The position numbers and the translations under genes were made by a program. Shown here piece after piece: positions 15,666-24,799 of a stretch of 64,000 nucleotides of DNA; the stretch's first letter is position 1; the number at the start of each line of letters is the position of its first letter. Source of the stretch: Bacteroidota bacterium. GTDB taxonomy: Bacteria; Bacteroidota; Bacteroidia; Sphingobacteriales; Sphingobacteriaceae. The notes under the pieces were generated by a model, which did no database searches, was not told where the DNA came from, and was given only the letters and a program-made list of their open reading frames with translations. Location of the stretch: NCBI GenBank assembly GCA_026224775.1, contig JAMFRP010000007.1, positions 62,001 to 126,000 of the forward strand, read 5' to 3'.

Positions 15666-18620
15666 TCATTCAACAGTTATCTCGTCAGCGAAAATATAAG
15701 ATGGACTGCCTTTAAATGGATGCCAGTCGGGCAAAGGGCCGTATTGCTTCGCGACAACCTTAACATATCTTGCATGCGTGTTTAGGTCAGCGGTAAATTC
15801 TTGTGTTTGTACGGTAAGATCCTTAACGTCAACTTTTGTTTTTACGGTCGATAGCAATTTGTAATCTTTGCCATCATCTGATACCCAATACTGTACATAT
15901 TGCGGAAACACAATCCATACGTTTGTATCCTGTAGTGTACCTAAGCTAATTTTATTAATTGGTTTTACTGATCCAAAATCGAGTATCGCAACCAGATCAA
16001 CACCCTGGTAACCTTGCCAATTACCCAAACGCCAGTCAGTTTTTCCATGAACACCATTTATTAAGGTTTCATTACCCTGATCAGCATAATTTGTGAGATA
16101 CGGGTTAACAAGAGTTAATTTAATATCATCTCTTATTTTTATAAAAGTCCCCTCATCCACAAAGCTCGATTTGCCATTCTTTATCGCTATTGCTTTAATA
16201 GTGGTATTTTTTGTAACAGGTATTGGAGTGGTATATAGTTTTGAATTCGCTGTTGGTGTTGTACCATTAAGCGTATAATATATTTTGGCGCCTTTATCAC
16301 CACATTTAATTACTGCATTAAATGGTTTTTTGAATGTTTTTGATGGTGTAATGATGTATGGATTAGCAACTATCAAATCATCGGTAATTTTTGATGTAGG
16401 TTTAATTAATTCTTTCTCATATGTTTTGTTTGGCACTTTTCCGGTTATCACTTTCAGTTCACCACCATTATAAACAGTGTTATAATTTAGGTAAATTTTA
16501 TTGTAGGCTGCATTATTCAGCTTCATACTCTGTATATAAATATTCGAGTTGCTTATATCAGCATTCGGGTTTAATACAGTGAATTCTTTACCGTTTTCAA
16601 GGTGAATAACTGCCTTATCAAACAATGGCATACCTATTTGAAATTGTTGCTGACCAGGCATAGTATTATAAATACCCAATGAACTGATCACGTACCAAGC
16701 CGACATTTGTCCGCAATCTTCATTGCCGGATAAACCATCAGGATTAGGGCTATATTGTTCATTTAATATTTTATTTACATAATACTGTGTTTTATACGGC
16801 GCATCTGTATAATTATACAGGTAAGCCATGTGATGACTTGGTTCATCGCCATGCGCATACTGGCCGATTAAGCCGGTAACATCAGGTTGGTCATTACCCG
16901 TAAGTTTTGAATTTGTGGTGAATAATTTGTCTAGTTTGTGCTCAAAATTAGACTTCCCTCCCATGCGGCTTATCAAGCCCTCAACATCCTGCGGAACTAA
17001 AAAAGAGTATTGCCAAGAGTTGCCTTCGGTATAATTACTGTTAACTTCTGTTGGATCGAAAGGTGTATACCAGCTACCGTTTATACGGGCCTGCATAAAG
17101 CTATTTTCGCTGTTATAAACGTTTTTCCAATACTGTGCACGCTGAATAAACTCCTTATAATCATTTGGCTTATTCATCATTTTCGACATTTGAGCGATGC
17201 ACCAGTCATCTATCGCGTATTCCAATGTCTTTGATACAGATTCTGCTTCATCATCTGATTGTACAGCACCTGTTTTACGGTAACTTTCCAAACCAAATTG
17301 GTTTCTGTCAACGGCTGATTTCATAGCCTTTAAAGCTTCTGCAGCATCAAAACCTCTTATTCCTTTCGCATAAGCATCAACAATAACTGGTATAGAGTGA
17401 TTGCCTACCATACAAAACGTTTCGTTTGATGCTAATGGCCAGATTGGCAATAATCCCCCCTGTTCGTACATCGCTAAAAAAGATCTAACAAAATCCTGTG
17501 TGCGTTTACGATCAATCAAATTAAACAATGGATCTTCCGCACGATAAGTATCCCATAAAGAGAATACGGTATAATAGTTAAAACCTTTAGCGGTGTGAAT
17601 CTTTTGATCCATTCCCCGGTATTGTCCGTCAACGTCGTTATAAACATTAGGTGCCAGCATGCAATGGTATAAAGCAGTATAAAACGTAACCTGTTTATCA
17701 TGTGCTTTTTCAGCAGATGGACTACCACCTGAAACTTCAATTTTTGAAAGTTCTTTATTCCATGCAGCTTTAGCATCCTTCTGAACTTTGTTAAAATCAA
17801 ATCCGGGCACTTCGCTATCTAAATTCTTTAAAGCACCGTCAGCACTAACTGATGAAATACCAACTTTGGTGATCACTTCGCCAGGATTATCAAAACGGAT
17901 AAACATTTTCACATTCTTACCCTGCACTTTAGATTTTCCGTCTTGTAACTGGTCATCTAAAGCTATTCCGTAAGTTTTAAATGGTTTAGAGAATTTGGCA
18001 TAAAAATAAACCGATTGATCAGCAGCCCAGCTTTTTGACCGGCGGTAACCGCGGATCTCATGATTGCTCACAACTTCTATCCATGAGTCTAAAACCTCAT
18101 CACGATCTTGCAGATCAATAATAACATTACCCTCTTTTGCAGATGACGGATAAGTATAGCAGTGAACGCCAACACGGGTGGTAGCAGTTAGCTCAACTCC
18201 AATATTGTATTTATCTAATAGCGTTTTATAATAACCCGGAGTGGCACTTTCATTTTTCTTTTTAAAGCCGGATTCATAATCCTCTCGTTTAAATTTAGGC
18301 TCGCCAACGGTTGGCATAAATAGTACATCACAATAATCGGGAATACCGGTACCGCTTAAGTGTGTATGCGAAAAACCATAAACAACAGTATCAGTATAGT
18401 AATATCCTGAACAACCATCCCAACCATCGTAACGTGTATCCGGGCTTAGTTGAACCATACCAAATGGCATAACCGCACCCGGATAAGTATGACCATGGCC
18501 ACCTGTACCTATAAATGGATTAACTAATTGGGTATAATCTTTTTTTACTTGTGCCGATGCTGGTAAGATTAAAGCAAAAGACAAACCTGCAAGCAGAATG
18601 CCGCGGAATAATATTTTCAT
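15666..18620 (-). CDS. GH92 family alpha-mannosidase with C-terminal discoidin-like domain
   Basis: From the ATG at 18620 the protein has 984 residues; a TTG 27 bp upstream is possible but adds residues before a good signal peptide (MKILFRGILLAGLSFALILP). The N-terminal beta-sandwich begins with VNPFIGTGGHGHTYPGAVMP and FGMVQLSPDTRYDGW. The (alpha/alpha)6 catalytic domain spans about 290-740 and has SLWDTYRAEDPL, GNHSIPVIVDAY and SGNEDCGQMSAWYV, all typical of GH92. A chitobiase-like beta module (about 765-830) and an F5/8-type carbohydrate-binding domain (about 850-984) follow. GH92 enzymes are calcium-dependent exo-alpha-mannosidases, most often alpha-1,2. It is likely periplasmic and stands alone. 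Confidence 0.95.
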   Translation of the reverse strand: MKILFRGILLAGLSFALILPASAQVKKDYTQLVNPFIGTGGHGHTYPGAVMPFGMVQLSPDTRYDGWDGCSGYYYTDTVVYGFSHTHLSGTGIPDYCDVLFMPTVGEPKFKREDYESGFKKKNESATPGYYKTLLDKYNIGVELTATTRVGVHCYTYPSSAKEGNVIIDLQDRDEVLDSWIEVVSNHEIRGYRRSKSWAADQSVYFYAKFSKPFKTYGIALDDQLQDGKSKVQGKNVKMFIRFDNPGEVITKVGISSVSADGALKNLDSEVPGFDFNKVQKDAKAAWNKELSKIEVSGGSPSAEKAHDKQVTFYTALYHCMLAPNVYNDVDGQYRGMDQKIHTAKGFNYYTVFSLWDTYRAEDPLFNLIDRKRTQDFVRSFLAMYEQGGLLPIWPLASNETFCMVGNHSIPVIVDAYAKGIRGFDAAEALKAMKSAVDRNQFGLESYRKTGAVQSDDEAESVSKTLEYAIDDWCIAQMSKMMNKPNDYKEFIQRAQYWKNVYNSENSFMQARINGSWYTPFDPTEVNSNYTEGNSWQYSFLVPQDVEGLISRMGGKSNFEHKLDKLFTTNSKLTGNDQPDVTGLIGQYAHGDEPSHHMAYLYNYTDAPYKTQYYVNKILNEQYSPNPDGLSGNEDCGQMSAWYVISSLGIYNTMPGQQQFQIGMPLFDKAVIHLENGKEFTVLNPNADISNSNIYIQSMKLNNAAYNKIYLNYNTVYNGGELKVITGKVPNKTYEKELIKPTSKITDDLIVANPYIITPSKTFKKPFNAVIKCGDKGAKIYYTLNGTTPTANSKLYTTPIPVTKNTTIKAIAIKNGKSSFVDEGTFIKIRDDIKLTLVNPYLTNYADQGNETLINGVHGKTDWRLGNWQGYQGVDLVAILDFGSVKPINKISLGTLQDTNVWIVFPQYVQYWVSDDGKDYKLLSTVKTKVDVKDLTVQTQEFTADLNTHARYVKVVAKQYGPLPDWHPFKGSPSYIFADEITVE

Positions 18621-18708
18621 AAATGGGGTTATTAAATCGGATGCCAAGTTAACGTTTTAGCAAACTAATTTAAAAGTCTTTTTAAAAAAATTTAAAAAGT
18701 TCCCCAAC

Positions 18709-19500
18709 TTATTTAATCTGAAATTTGTCAGCATCCTTCAAAAACTGCAAAGCACGTCGTGTTTTTTCCGGATCATCTCCACTAATAGTGAAAGTATACA
18801 AATCCTCTTCATCGCGTTTGTAGTAAATCACATCACCCATAGGGCTTATGCAAGTAGAATCACCCGAGTGGTATACTTCATGACCATCGTGTCCTACCCT
18901 GTTTACACCAATAACATAGGCTTGGTTTTCAACTGCCCGTGCAGGTATCAATGTACGCCAATGCAAAGCGCGGCGTTCAGGCCAGTTAGCTACAATAATT
19001 AACAAATCATATTCCTCATCAACATTCCGCATCCAAACCGGGAAGCGCAGATCGTAACAGATCATCGGGCATATCTTCCAGCCATTTAACTCCACTATAA
19101 GCTTTTTATCACCAGCTGTGTATGTTTCATCCTCTTTACCTAAGGCAAACAGGTGGCGTTTATCATAATGCTCATACGTACCGTCTGGTCGCATCCAAAT
19201 CAGGCGATTATAGTATTTATTATTTTCTTTAATAATGAGACTTCCGGTTACCACGCAATTATACTGATTAGCGGTTTTTTGCATCCATTGCATGGTTTTA
19301 CCGCCCATTGGTTCGAAGAGGTTTGCGGCGTTCATGCTAAACCCCGTATTAAACATTTCGGGAAGGATGATTAATTCAGTCTTTTCGCGAATACCGGATA
19401 AGCGCAATGATATATTTTGCAGATTTTTATCCGTATTTTCCCAAAAAAGGTATCCCTGGAAGATGGTAATTTTTAGATTATCCATTTGGTTTGTTTTCAT
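18709..19500 (-). CDS. Nitrilase-family omega-amidase (YafV-like)
   Basis: A 263-residue nitrilase-superfamily hydrolase with the catalytic triad E48 (LPEMFNTGF), K114 (YDKRHLF) and C148 (MICYDLRFPVW). The sequence is most like YafV/Nit2-type omega-amidases, which hydrolyse alpha-ketoglutaramate or 2-oxosuccinamate to the dicarboxylate and ammonia. Upstream on the same strand, 105 bp away, is a methionine/glutamine aminotransferase. That pairing fits the known glutamine transaminase-omega-amidase route, in which the transaminase uses Gln to remake methionine and the amidase removes the 2-oxo amide. The start could also be the second Met (MDNLKITIFQG), five residues in. Confidence 0.88.
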   Translation of the reverse strand: MKTNQMDNLKITIFQGYLFWENTDKNLQNISLRLSGIREKTELIILPEMFNTGFSMNAANLFEPMGGKTMQWMQKTANQYNCVVTGSLIIKENNKYYNRLIWMRPDGTYEHYDKRHLFALGKEDETYTAGDKKLIVELNGWKICPMICYDLRFPVWMRNVDEEYDLLIIVANWPERRALHWRTLIPARAVENQAYVIGVNRVGHDGHEVYHSGDSTCISPMGDVIYYKRDEEDLYTFTISGDDPEKTRRALQFLKDADKFQIK

Positions 19501-19605
19501 GGCGGTAGGCCATAGTTTAAGCTAACATATTGGTAGATAGTACAAATATAGATTTAGCTTTATAAAAATTAACATTCATGCTATTCATTACATAGCATGA
19601 GTAAA

Positions 19606-20751
19606 CTAAACAGTCATTAATCTATCAACGGCTTTATCCAACGTTTCTTGCCTTTTTGCGAAACAAAACCTCAAAACATGATGATTTGTACCCTTACTAT
19701 AAAACCCTGAAGTAGGTATAGTAGCTACACCAAACTCCTTTGCCAGGCGTATAGCAAAGTCGGTATCACGCTCATCTGTAATGTTATTATAGGTTACTGA
19801 TTGAAAGTATGAACCATAACAAGGCAATAGTTTAAAACGGGTTTGTTCTATGCCATTTCTAAAATGATCTCTTTTTTGCTGGAAGAATTCAGGCAAGCCT
19901 AAATACACTTGTTCGTTCTTTAAATATTCAGCAATTGCATATTGCGCAGGTGTATTCACGCTAAAAACCATGAACTGATGTATCTTTCTGAACTCCTGCA
20001 TCAGATGCGCTGGAGCAAGGCAATAACCAATTTTCCAGCCGGTAGCATGGCATAGTTTACCAAAAGAGGCTACAATAAAACTACGCTGTTGTAATTCCGG
20101 GTAACGAGCCATGCTCTGGTGGGTTTCGCCATCATAAATTAAGTGCTCATAAACCTCATCACTCAAAATATAAATGTCTTGATCTTTCACTAATGCACTT
20201 AACGCCTCAATATCCTGTTGATGTAATATGGTAGCGGTAGGGTTATGCGGTGAGTTAAGGATGATCATCTTTGTACGGTTGGTGATCAGCTTTTTCACCA
20301 TATCCCAGGCAATACGATAGTTTGGTGGTTCTAACTCTAACGATTTCACCACGCCGCCCATCAGTTTTATAGCCGGGGAATAACAATCATAAGCAGGTTC
20401 AAAAATTATCACCTCATCATTTGGGTGAATGATGGCACTTATTGCAGTAAATATTGCTTGTGTCCCCCCTGCAGTAATGGTTATTTCTGTATCCGGGTTA
20501 TAAACCGCACCGTATAGTTTTTCAGTTTTGTAGACTATTTGTTCGCGCAGCGCCATTACACCCGCCATTGGTGCATATTGGTTATGACCACTTTTCATGG
20601 CATTATCAACTAATTCAACCAAATATGGATCACAATCATAATCAGGAAATCCCTGCGACAAATTAATAGCGCCAACTTCGGCAGCCAATGCCGACATTAT
20701 GGTAAAAATAGTAGTTCCCGTTTGGGGTAGTTTAGATGTTAAGGGCCTCAT
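19606..20751 (-). CDS. Pyridoxal phosphate-dependent methionine aminotransferase (YbdL-like)
   Basis: A 381-residue fold-type I aminotransferase. It shows INLSQGFPDYDCD near 29-41, NSPHNPTA (166-173), SDEVYEHLIYDG, and the PLP lysine K232 in SFGKLCHATGWKIGY. In this subgroup the usual Arg of GxRxGY is replaced by Lys (GWKIGY), as in Escherichia coli YbdL. The preferred amino donors are methionine, glutamine and aromatic amino acids. With the downstream omega-amidase gene it probably serves 4-methylthio-2-oxobutyrate re-amination in methionine salvage, though other salvage genes are not here. Confidence 0.92.
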   Translation of the reverse strand: MRPLTSKLPQTGTTIFTIMSALAAEVGAINLSQGFPDYDCDPYLVELVDNAMKSGHNQYAPMAGVMALREQIVYKTEKLYGAVYNPDTEITITAGGTQAIFTAISAIIHPNDEVIIFEPAYDCYSPAIKLMGGVVKSLELEPPNYRIAWDMVKKLITNRTKMIILNSPHNPTATILHQQDIEALSALVKDQDIYILSDEVYEHLIYDGETHQSMARYPELQQRSFIVASFGKLCHATGWKIGYCLAPAHLMQEFRKIHQFMVFSVNTPAQYAIAEYLKNEQVYLGLPEFFQQKRDHFRNGIEQTRFKLLPCYGSYFQSVTYNNITDERDTDFAIRLAKEFGVATIPTSGFYSKGTNHHVLRFCFAKRQETLDKAVDRLMTV

Positions 20752-20895
20752 AGCGGGTGCTAAAATAATTAAAAACTAATAAAATTAGCCAAAAGGTTTT
20801 ACACATCATGTTGAAAGGATTTTAAAACAATCATTTAAGTATCAGCTTTCGGCTTTAAACTTCCACCTTTCATCGCTATTAATTAACTTCGTAAC

Positions 20896-21867
20896 ATGAA
20901 GTTTAAAAAATACCTTTTTGCAATTTTTATACTCTGTTCTTTTGCCTCCTGCAAACCAAAAACTAAAAGCAACGTACCTATTGTTGGTTTTGTTGATGCT
21001 TTTGAGGATGCCACCATATCACAAGCCCATACCGGATTTGTAGCTGCCCTAAAAGACAGCGGTTTTAGCGAAGAAAAACAAAACATAAAAATTGAATACC
21101 GCAACGCGCAAGGCGATATCCCTACCCTAACGCAGATAGTAAACTATTTTGTATCTGAGCCTGTAGATTTACTGGCTACCTGTACAACGTTATCATCTGT
21201 AACAGCGGTTCAAAAAACAAAAACCATCCCGATTTTCGAAATGGTTTCGCCAACCCCAACGCGTATGAATGTATTGGATGCAAATGGTAAGACACCTGCA
21301 AACCTATTTGGCGCTGTTGAAGATCTGCAATATATTGATACTTCATTTTCCATCATTCCTACAGTATTAAAGCCTAAAGGACACAAATTGGTTATCGGCA
21401 TGATCTATAATCAAAGCGAACCCCAGTCGGCTGATGCCATGCAGTATATTAAAACTTTGGCCACTAAATTTAATATTACGCTTATCGCGTTGCCGTTAAA
21501 TTCATCTGCCGATGCACAATTGGTAACACAATCGCTGTTAAGCAAAAACATAGATGCTTTTTTTGCCAACCCGGATAATACGGTGTTTGCATCCTTCGAA
21601 ACTATCAAAAAGAATTGCGATGAAAAAAACATACCGATATTTACCAGTGAAGCAGGCTTAGTAAAGCGCGGAGCAGTAATGGCTTTTGGTGCCGATATTT
21701 ACCAATGGGGATACCAGGCAGGTGAGCAAGCTGCCCAATATTTAAAAATGCACAGCACCGCAGGTTTAAAGCCAGAAATGGTTAAAATACGAAAACGTGT
21801 TTATAACCCCGAAATAGTTAAAAAGTATCACATTACCCTGCCACCCAATTTTGAAGTAGTTAAATAA
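20896..21867 (+). CDS. ABC transporter substrate-binding lipoprotein (TrpX-like family)
   Basis: A 323-residue lipoprotein with lipobox FASC (C19). The mature part matches the ABC_sub_bind family, two Rossmann-like lobes: PIVGFVDAFEDATISQAHTG, the first-lobe YFVSEPVDLLATCTTLSSV, and HKLVIGMIYNQSEPQSADAM. Family members feed small molecules such as tryptophan (TrpX) to a two-gene importer. Its stop codon is immediately followed by the permease ATG, so the three genes are one operon. A TAACTTCG box ends 4 bp before the start codon. The cargo is unknown; the divergent methionine aminotransferase gene makes an amino acid attractive. Confidence 0.9.
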   Translation: MKFKKYLFAIFILCSFASCKPKTKSNVPIVGFVDAFEDATISQAHTGFVAALKDSGFSEEKQNIKIEYRNAQGDIPTLTQIVNYFVSEPVDLLATCTTLSSVTAVQKTKTIPIFEMVSPTPTRMNVLDANGKTPANLFGAVEDLQYIDTSFSIIPTVLKPKGHKLVIGMIYNQSEPQSADAMQYIKTLATKFNITLIALPLNSSADAQLVTQSLLSKNIDAFFANPDNTVFASFETIKKNCDEKNIPIFTSEAGLVKRGAVMAFGADIYQWGYQAGEQAAQYLKMHSTAGLKPEMVKIRKRVYNPEIVKKYHITLPPNFEVVK

Positions 21868-22737
21868 ATGGATTTTTACCTCACCGCCTTATTGCAGGGA
21901 CTTTGCTTTTCGGGGATTGCTTTGGGCATTTATATCTCGATGAAGATATTTAATATACCCGATATCACTACCGATGGAAGTTATACTTTAGGCGGAGGTT
22001 TTACCGGAGTATTATTGTTGCATAATCAACCGAGTTATATCATTTTACCTGCGGTGATTTTAGCTGGTGCTATCGCCGGGGCTTTAACCGGTATTATCCA
22101 TACTAAGCTTAAAATAAATGCGCTGCTTGCAGGCATTTTGGTAATGACGGCCCTATATTCCATTAATTTAAAATTGATGGGGCGCTCAAATTTGCCATTG
22201 AATACATTACCAACAATTTTCAATTTAGTAAATCTGGTAACCAACCCTAATCAAAACACATTATATATATTACTGTTTTTTGTTATGATAATTACCTTAC
22301 TCATTGGTTACTTACTCAAAACCGACTTCGGTATTGCAATGCGCGCCACCGGAAACAGCGAAACCATGATAAGGGCGCTTGGCGTAAATACCGATCGTAT
22401 GAAAATTACAGGCTTGGCCATTGCCAATGCTTTAACTGCTGTTAGTGGCTATTTGATGACACAATACCAGGGCTTTGCAGATATTAGTATGGGCATTGGT
22501 ATAGTGATTATTGGTTTAGGCTCGGTAATTATAGCCGAAGCATTTATAAACTGGTTTAAGATCACTTCTATTTGGATTAGCCTTTTGCTTGTTATTTCAG
22601 GCGCTATTATATTCCAGTTTGTTTTAGCGTTTACGCTGAGTATTGGTATTGATGCAACACTTTTAAAACTGGTAACAGCTGTTTTTGTATTGCTGATAGT
22701 TAGTTTACCACGTTTATCTTTTAACAGATCAGCATGA
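21868..22737 (+). CDS. ABC transporter permease (branched-chain/TrpY-like family)
   Basis: A 289-residue integral membrane protein with about 8-9 hydrophobic helices and the family signature LKTDFGIAMRATGNSETMIRALGVN in the cytosolic loop, quoted here in part. That loop contacts the ATPase. Early motifs FNIPDITTDGSYTLGG match the permeases that pair with ABC_sub_bind proteins. It begins at the base after the upstream stop and overlaps the ATPase gene by 4 bp (ATGA). Confidence 0.92.
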   Translation: MDFYLTALLQGLCFSGIALGIYISMKIFNIPDITTDGSYTLGGGFTGVLLLHNQPSYIILPAVILAGAIAGALTGIIHTKLKINALLAGILVMTALYSINLKLMGRSNLPLNTLPTIFNLVNLVTNPNQNTLYILLFFVMIITLLIGYLLKTDFGIAMRATGNSETMIRALGVNTDRMKITGLAIANALTAVSGYLMTQYQGFADISMGIGIVIIGLGSVIIAEAFINWFKITSIWISLLLVISGAIIFQFVLAFTLSIGIDATLLKLVTAVFVLLIVSLPRLSFNRSA

Positions 22738-23483
22738 TAGAGATAAACCAAATTCATAAGGTTTTTAATAAAGGAAAAGCCAACCAGGTTGATGCTATAA
22801 ATGGTATCGACCTAAAAATAAATGATGGTGAATTTTTAGTTATAGTTGGCTCCAATGGATCGGGCAAAACCACCTTGTTAAATCTTGTTGCAGGCAGCGT
22901 TCTACCGACCTCAGGAACAATTAGTATTGACGGCAACGATGTAACCGACCTGCCCGATTATAAGCGCAGCCAATGGATAGCACGCGTTTTCCAAAACCCG
23001 GTAAGTGGTACTGCGTCAGACTTAAGCATAATTGACAACTTCCGTTTGGCCGCTATTCGTACCAAATCAAAAGGATTATCAATAGGCGTTAATGAGGCAT
23101 TTAAGAAAATCGTGAAAGATAAAATAGCCACTTTAGGCATGGGCTTGGAAAATAAAACAGACCAACCTATGGGCACCTTATCAGGCGGCCAACGACAGGC
23201 ATTGACGCTTTTGATGAGTATAATGGACAGTTGTAAGGTTTTATTGCTCGATGAACCAACAGCTGCGCTTGACCCACGTTCAGCAGAGGTAGTCATGAAA
23301 ACCGCTGATAAACTGATCAAAGATTTTAACTTAACAGCTATACTCATCACCCATAATTTAAAGGATGCTTATAACTACGGCTCGCGGATTATTCAGATGA
23401 GAGAAGGAATTATTTTAAAAGATCTTAATACTGAAAAGAAAGCTAAATTAAAACAAAACGATCTTTTTGATTGGTTTGGATAA
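22734..23483 (+). CDS. ABC transporter ATP-binding protein
   Basis: A 249-residue ATPase with Walker A GSNGSGKTT, Q-loop VFQNPVSG, signature LSGGQRQALTL, Walker B VLLLDEPTAALDP and H-loop ITHNL. It energises the importer made with the two preceding genes, with which it overlaps by 4 bp. It belongs to the group of short ATPases paired with TrpX/TrpY-type systems. No transcription terminator is evident after it; an unknown small gene follows 71 bp later. Confidence 0.95.
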   Translation: MIEINQIHKVFNKGKANQVDAINGIDLKINDGEFLVIVGSNGSGKTTLLNLVAGSVLPTSGTISIDGNDVTDLPDYKRSQWIARVFQNPVSGTASDLSIIDNFRLAAIRTKSKGLSIGVNEAFKKIVKDKIATLGMGLENKTDQPMGTLSGGQRQALTLLMSIMDSCKVLLLDEPTAALDPRSAEVVMKTADKLIKDFNLTAILITHNLKDAYNYGSRIIQMREGIILKDLNTEKKAKLKQNDLFDWFG

Positions 23484-23554
23484 GTGTGTAACAATTATAC
23501 TAATCATTAATTCAAGATATTTTTTGGCAAAGTAATTGCATTCGGTGTTGTACT

Positions 23555-23803
23555 ATGAAGAACAACGAATTTCAATATATAACTGATGCCTATCAATTAG
23601 TGCAAGGCGCAAAAATAAAAGGCAAAAAACAAGAAGAGGTTTTTGAACTCGGTGCATATGACCCGAACAAAAGAGGTTACACTGTATACCCTTTTGAAGA
23701 AGGCATAAAGTTTAACGATTTCAGCGTTTTGATGTCGGAAAAAGAACTAATGAGCAATTACCTGATAGAAAATTTGAAGGCAACCGATTCAATTGCAGCC
23801 TAA
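23555..23803 (+). CDS. Small hypothetical protein
   Basis: An 82-residue protein with no signal peptide or membrane segment. It begins MKNNEFQYITDAYQLVQGAK and contains VFELGAYDPNKRGYTVYPFEEGIKF-type aromatic and charged residues in its middle. I do not recognise the family. Codon use looks like that of its neighbours. It may be co-transcribed with the ABC operon upstream. Confidence 0.55.
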   Translation: MKNNEFQYITDAYQLVQGAKIKGKKQEEVFELGAYDPNKRGYTVYPFEEGIKFNDFSVLMSEKELMSNYLIENLKATDSIAA

Positions 23804-24120
23804 TACAACTTACTGTTATTTAAGCCTAATACCCTGTTTATAAAGCATTTCACTTTGTAACGCTAACCTCATGTTTCCTTGTGTTTTTGAAAAATCACAT
23901 TTTAAGTGTATTTTTGTAGAAAATAAATAAAGGAAATGCTACTTCTAAATTCGTTCTGCAAAAATTATAAGCGACCAATGGTGGTATCGCTGCAGAAGAG
24001 GTATGCATTCGATCTACCCTTCTCCAGTCCTGTTTAGTAAAAATCAAACAGCGACAATTTTCACAATTTATTTAATACCCTGACCGGCAGCGATGCCATT
24101 AGGACATATCATTAAAAACC
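23804..24120 (+). other. 317-bp gap: long leader with promoter and possible leader peptide
   Basis: The gap holds a very good promoter (23886-23916) whose transcript would begin near 23923 and run about 200 bases before the TPR gene. Within this leader an open frame of 33 codons (23936-24037) starts right after an AGGAA purine run. A short hairpin pairs AGCGACCA with TGG...TCGCT at about 23970-23994. I see no tRNA or known riboswitch in it. Confidence 0.45.
23886..23916 (+). promoter_or_regulatory. Promoter upstream of TPR gene
   Basis: TTTG at 23886-23889 and TATTTTTG at 23909-23916 are exact matches to the Bacteroidetes -33 and -7 boxes, separated by an optimal 19 bp. Confidence 0.65.
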
Positions 24121-24642
24121 ATGGACACATATTATACCATTGAAGAAAAATACCTGCAAGCTGTTGATGAAATAAACTATGGCGAAAACCCTAAAGGGTT
24201 AAAGTTATTGAACGAAATTATCAGTAATGATCCTTTACATGCTCGCGCTCATTACCAGTTAGGAAAGATATTTTATTACGAAATAAAGGATTATCAGGCT
24301 GCAGGCTATCATTTTAAAACCTGCGCCGAACTTGAACCATCATTTCCTGATGTATATCATCACTACCTGCATTTAATTGTTTTTTTAAATATGGACAAAA
24401 AAGTAAACGAAGTTGCAACGAAAGCCTTAACCATTCCGGGCGTAAGTGCAGCGGCTATACATAATCTTTTAGGTTTATATGCCGAGAAGAACAAAAACTG
24501 GGCAGTTGCCATAAATGAATATCAAAGCGCATTTATTGAAGTAATTGATAAAAAGCACCAGGAAGATATTGAAACCAGTATTGAACGTGTAAAGCAAAAA
24601 ATGCAACACAACAGCAGCTATCGATATTACTTAGCCGATTAG
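24121..24642 (+). CDS. Tetratricopeptide repeat protein
   Basis: A 173-residue helical protein with about three to four TPR-like helix pairs; the clearest are GLKLLNEIISNDPLHARAHY and KIFYYEIKDYQAAGYHFKTC, then a pair near 105-140 (AAIHNLLGLYAEKNKNWAVA). There is no signal peptide, so it is probably cytosolic and binds partner proteins. The partner is unknown. It has its own promoter about 200 bp upstream and a terminator right after the stop. Confidence 0.75.
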   Translation: MDTYYTIEEKYLQAVDEINYGENPKGLKLLNEIISNDPLHARAHYQLGKIFYYEIKDYQAAGYHFKTCAELEPSFPDVYHHYLHLIVFLNMDKKVNEVATKALTIPGVSAAAIHNLLGLYAEKNKNWAVAINEYQSAFIEVIDKKHQEDIETSIERVKQKMQHNSSYRYYLAD

Positions 24643-24645
24643 TTT

Positions 24646-24678
24646 AAAGTCACTGTATAATAATACAGTGGCTTTTTT
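24646..24678 (+). terminator. Rho-independent terminator of the TPR gene
   Basis: AAGTCACTGTAT and ATACAGTGGCTT pair (12 bp, one G-U) across an AATA loop, followed by a run of T. Confidence 0.85.
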
Positions 24679-24787
24679 GTTTGTGTTGTTAATACTCTGA
24701 ATAAACCTTAATCGATAAAGTGATATAAATCAGTAATTAATACCACTAATAACATTATTACTACCATTACAAACAGCACTTTTGATG

Positions 24788-24795
24788 TAAATTTG
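24788..24795 (+). promoter_or_regulatory. Candidate -7 box abutting the AraC-family gene
   Basis: TAAATTTG matches TAnnTTTG exactly and lies 4 bp before the ATG, as at recR. No -33 TTTG is seen at the usual distance. Confidence 0.4.
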
Positions 24796-24799
24796 TGCT

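Noticed and set aside
18645..18662. AACGTT-centred site before GH92 (reverse strand TGCTAAAACGTTAACTTG)
   Set aside because: It matches the kduI operator at about 14 of 18 bases, but lies 25 bp before the GH92 ATG; the -7 box at +60 would fall inside the gene. It may be chance or a site for another regulator.
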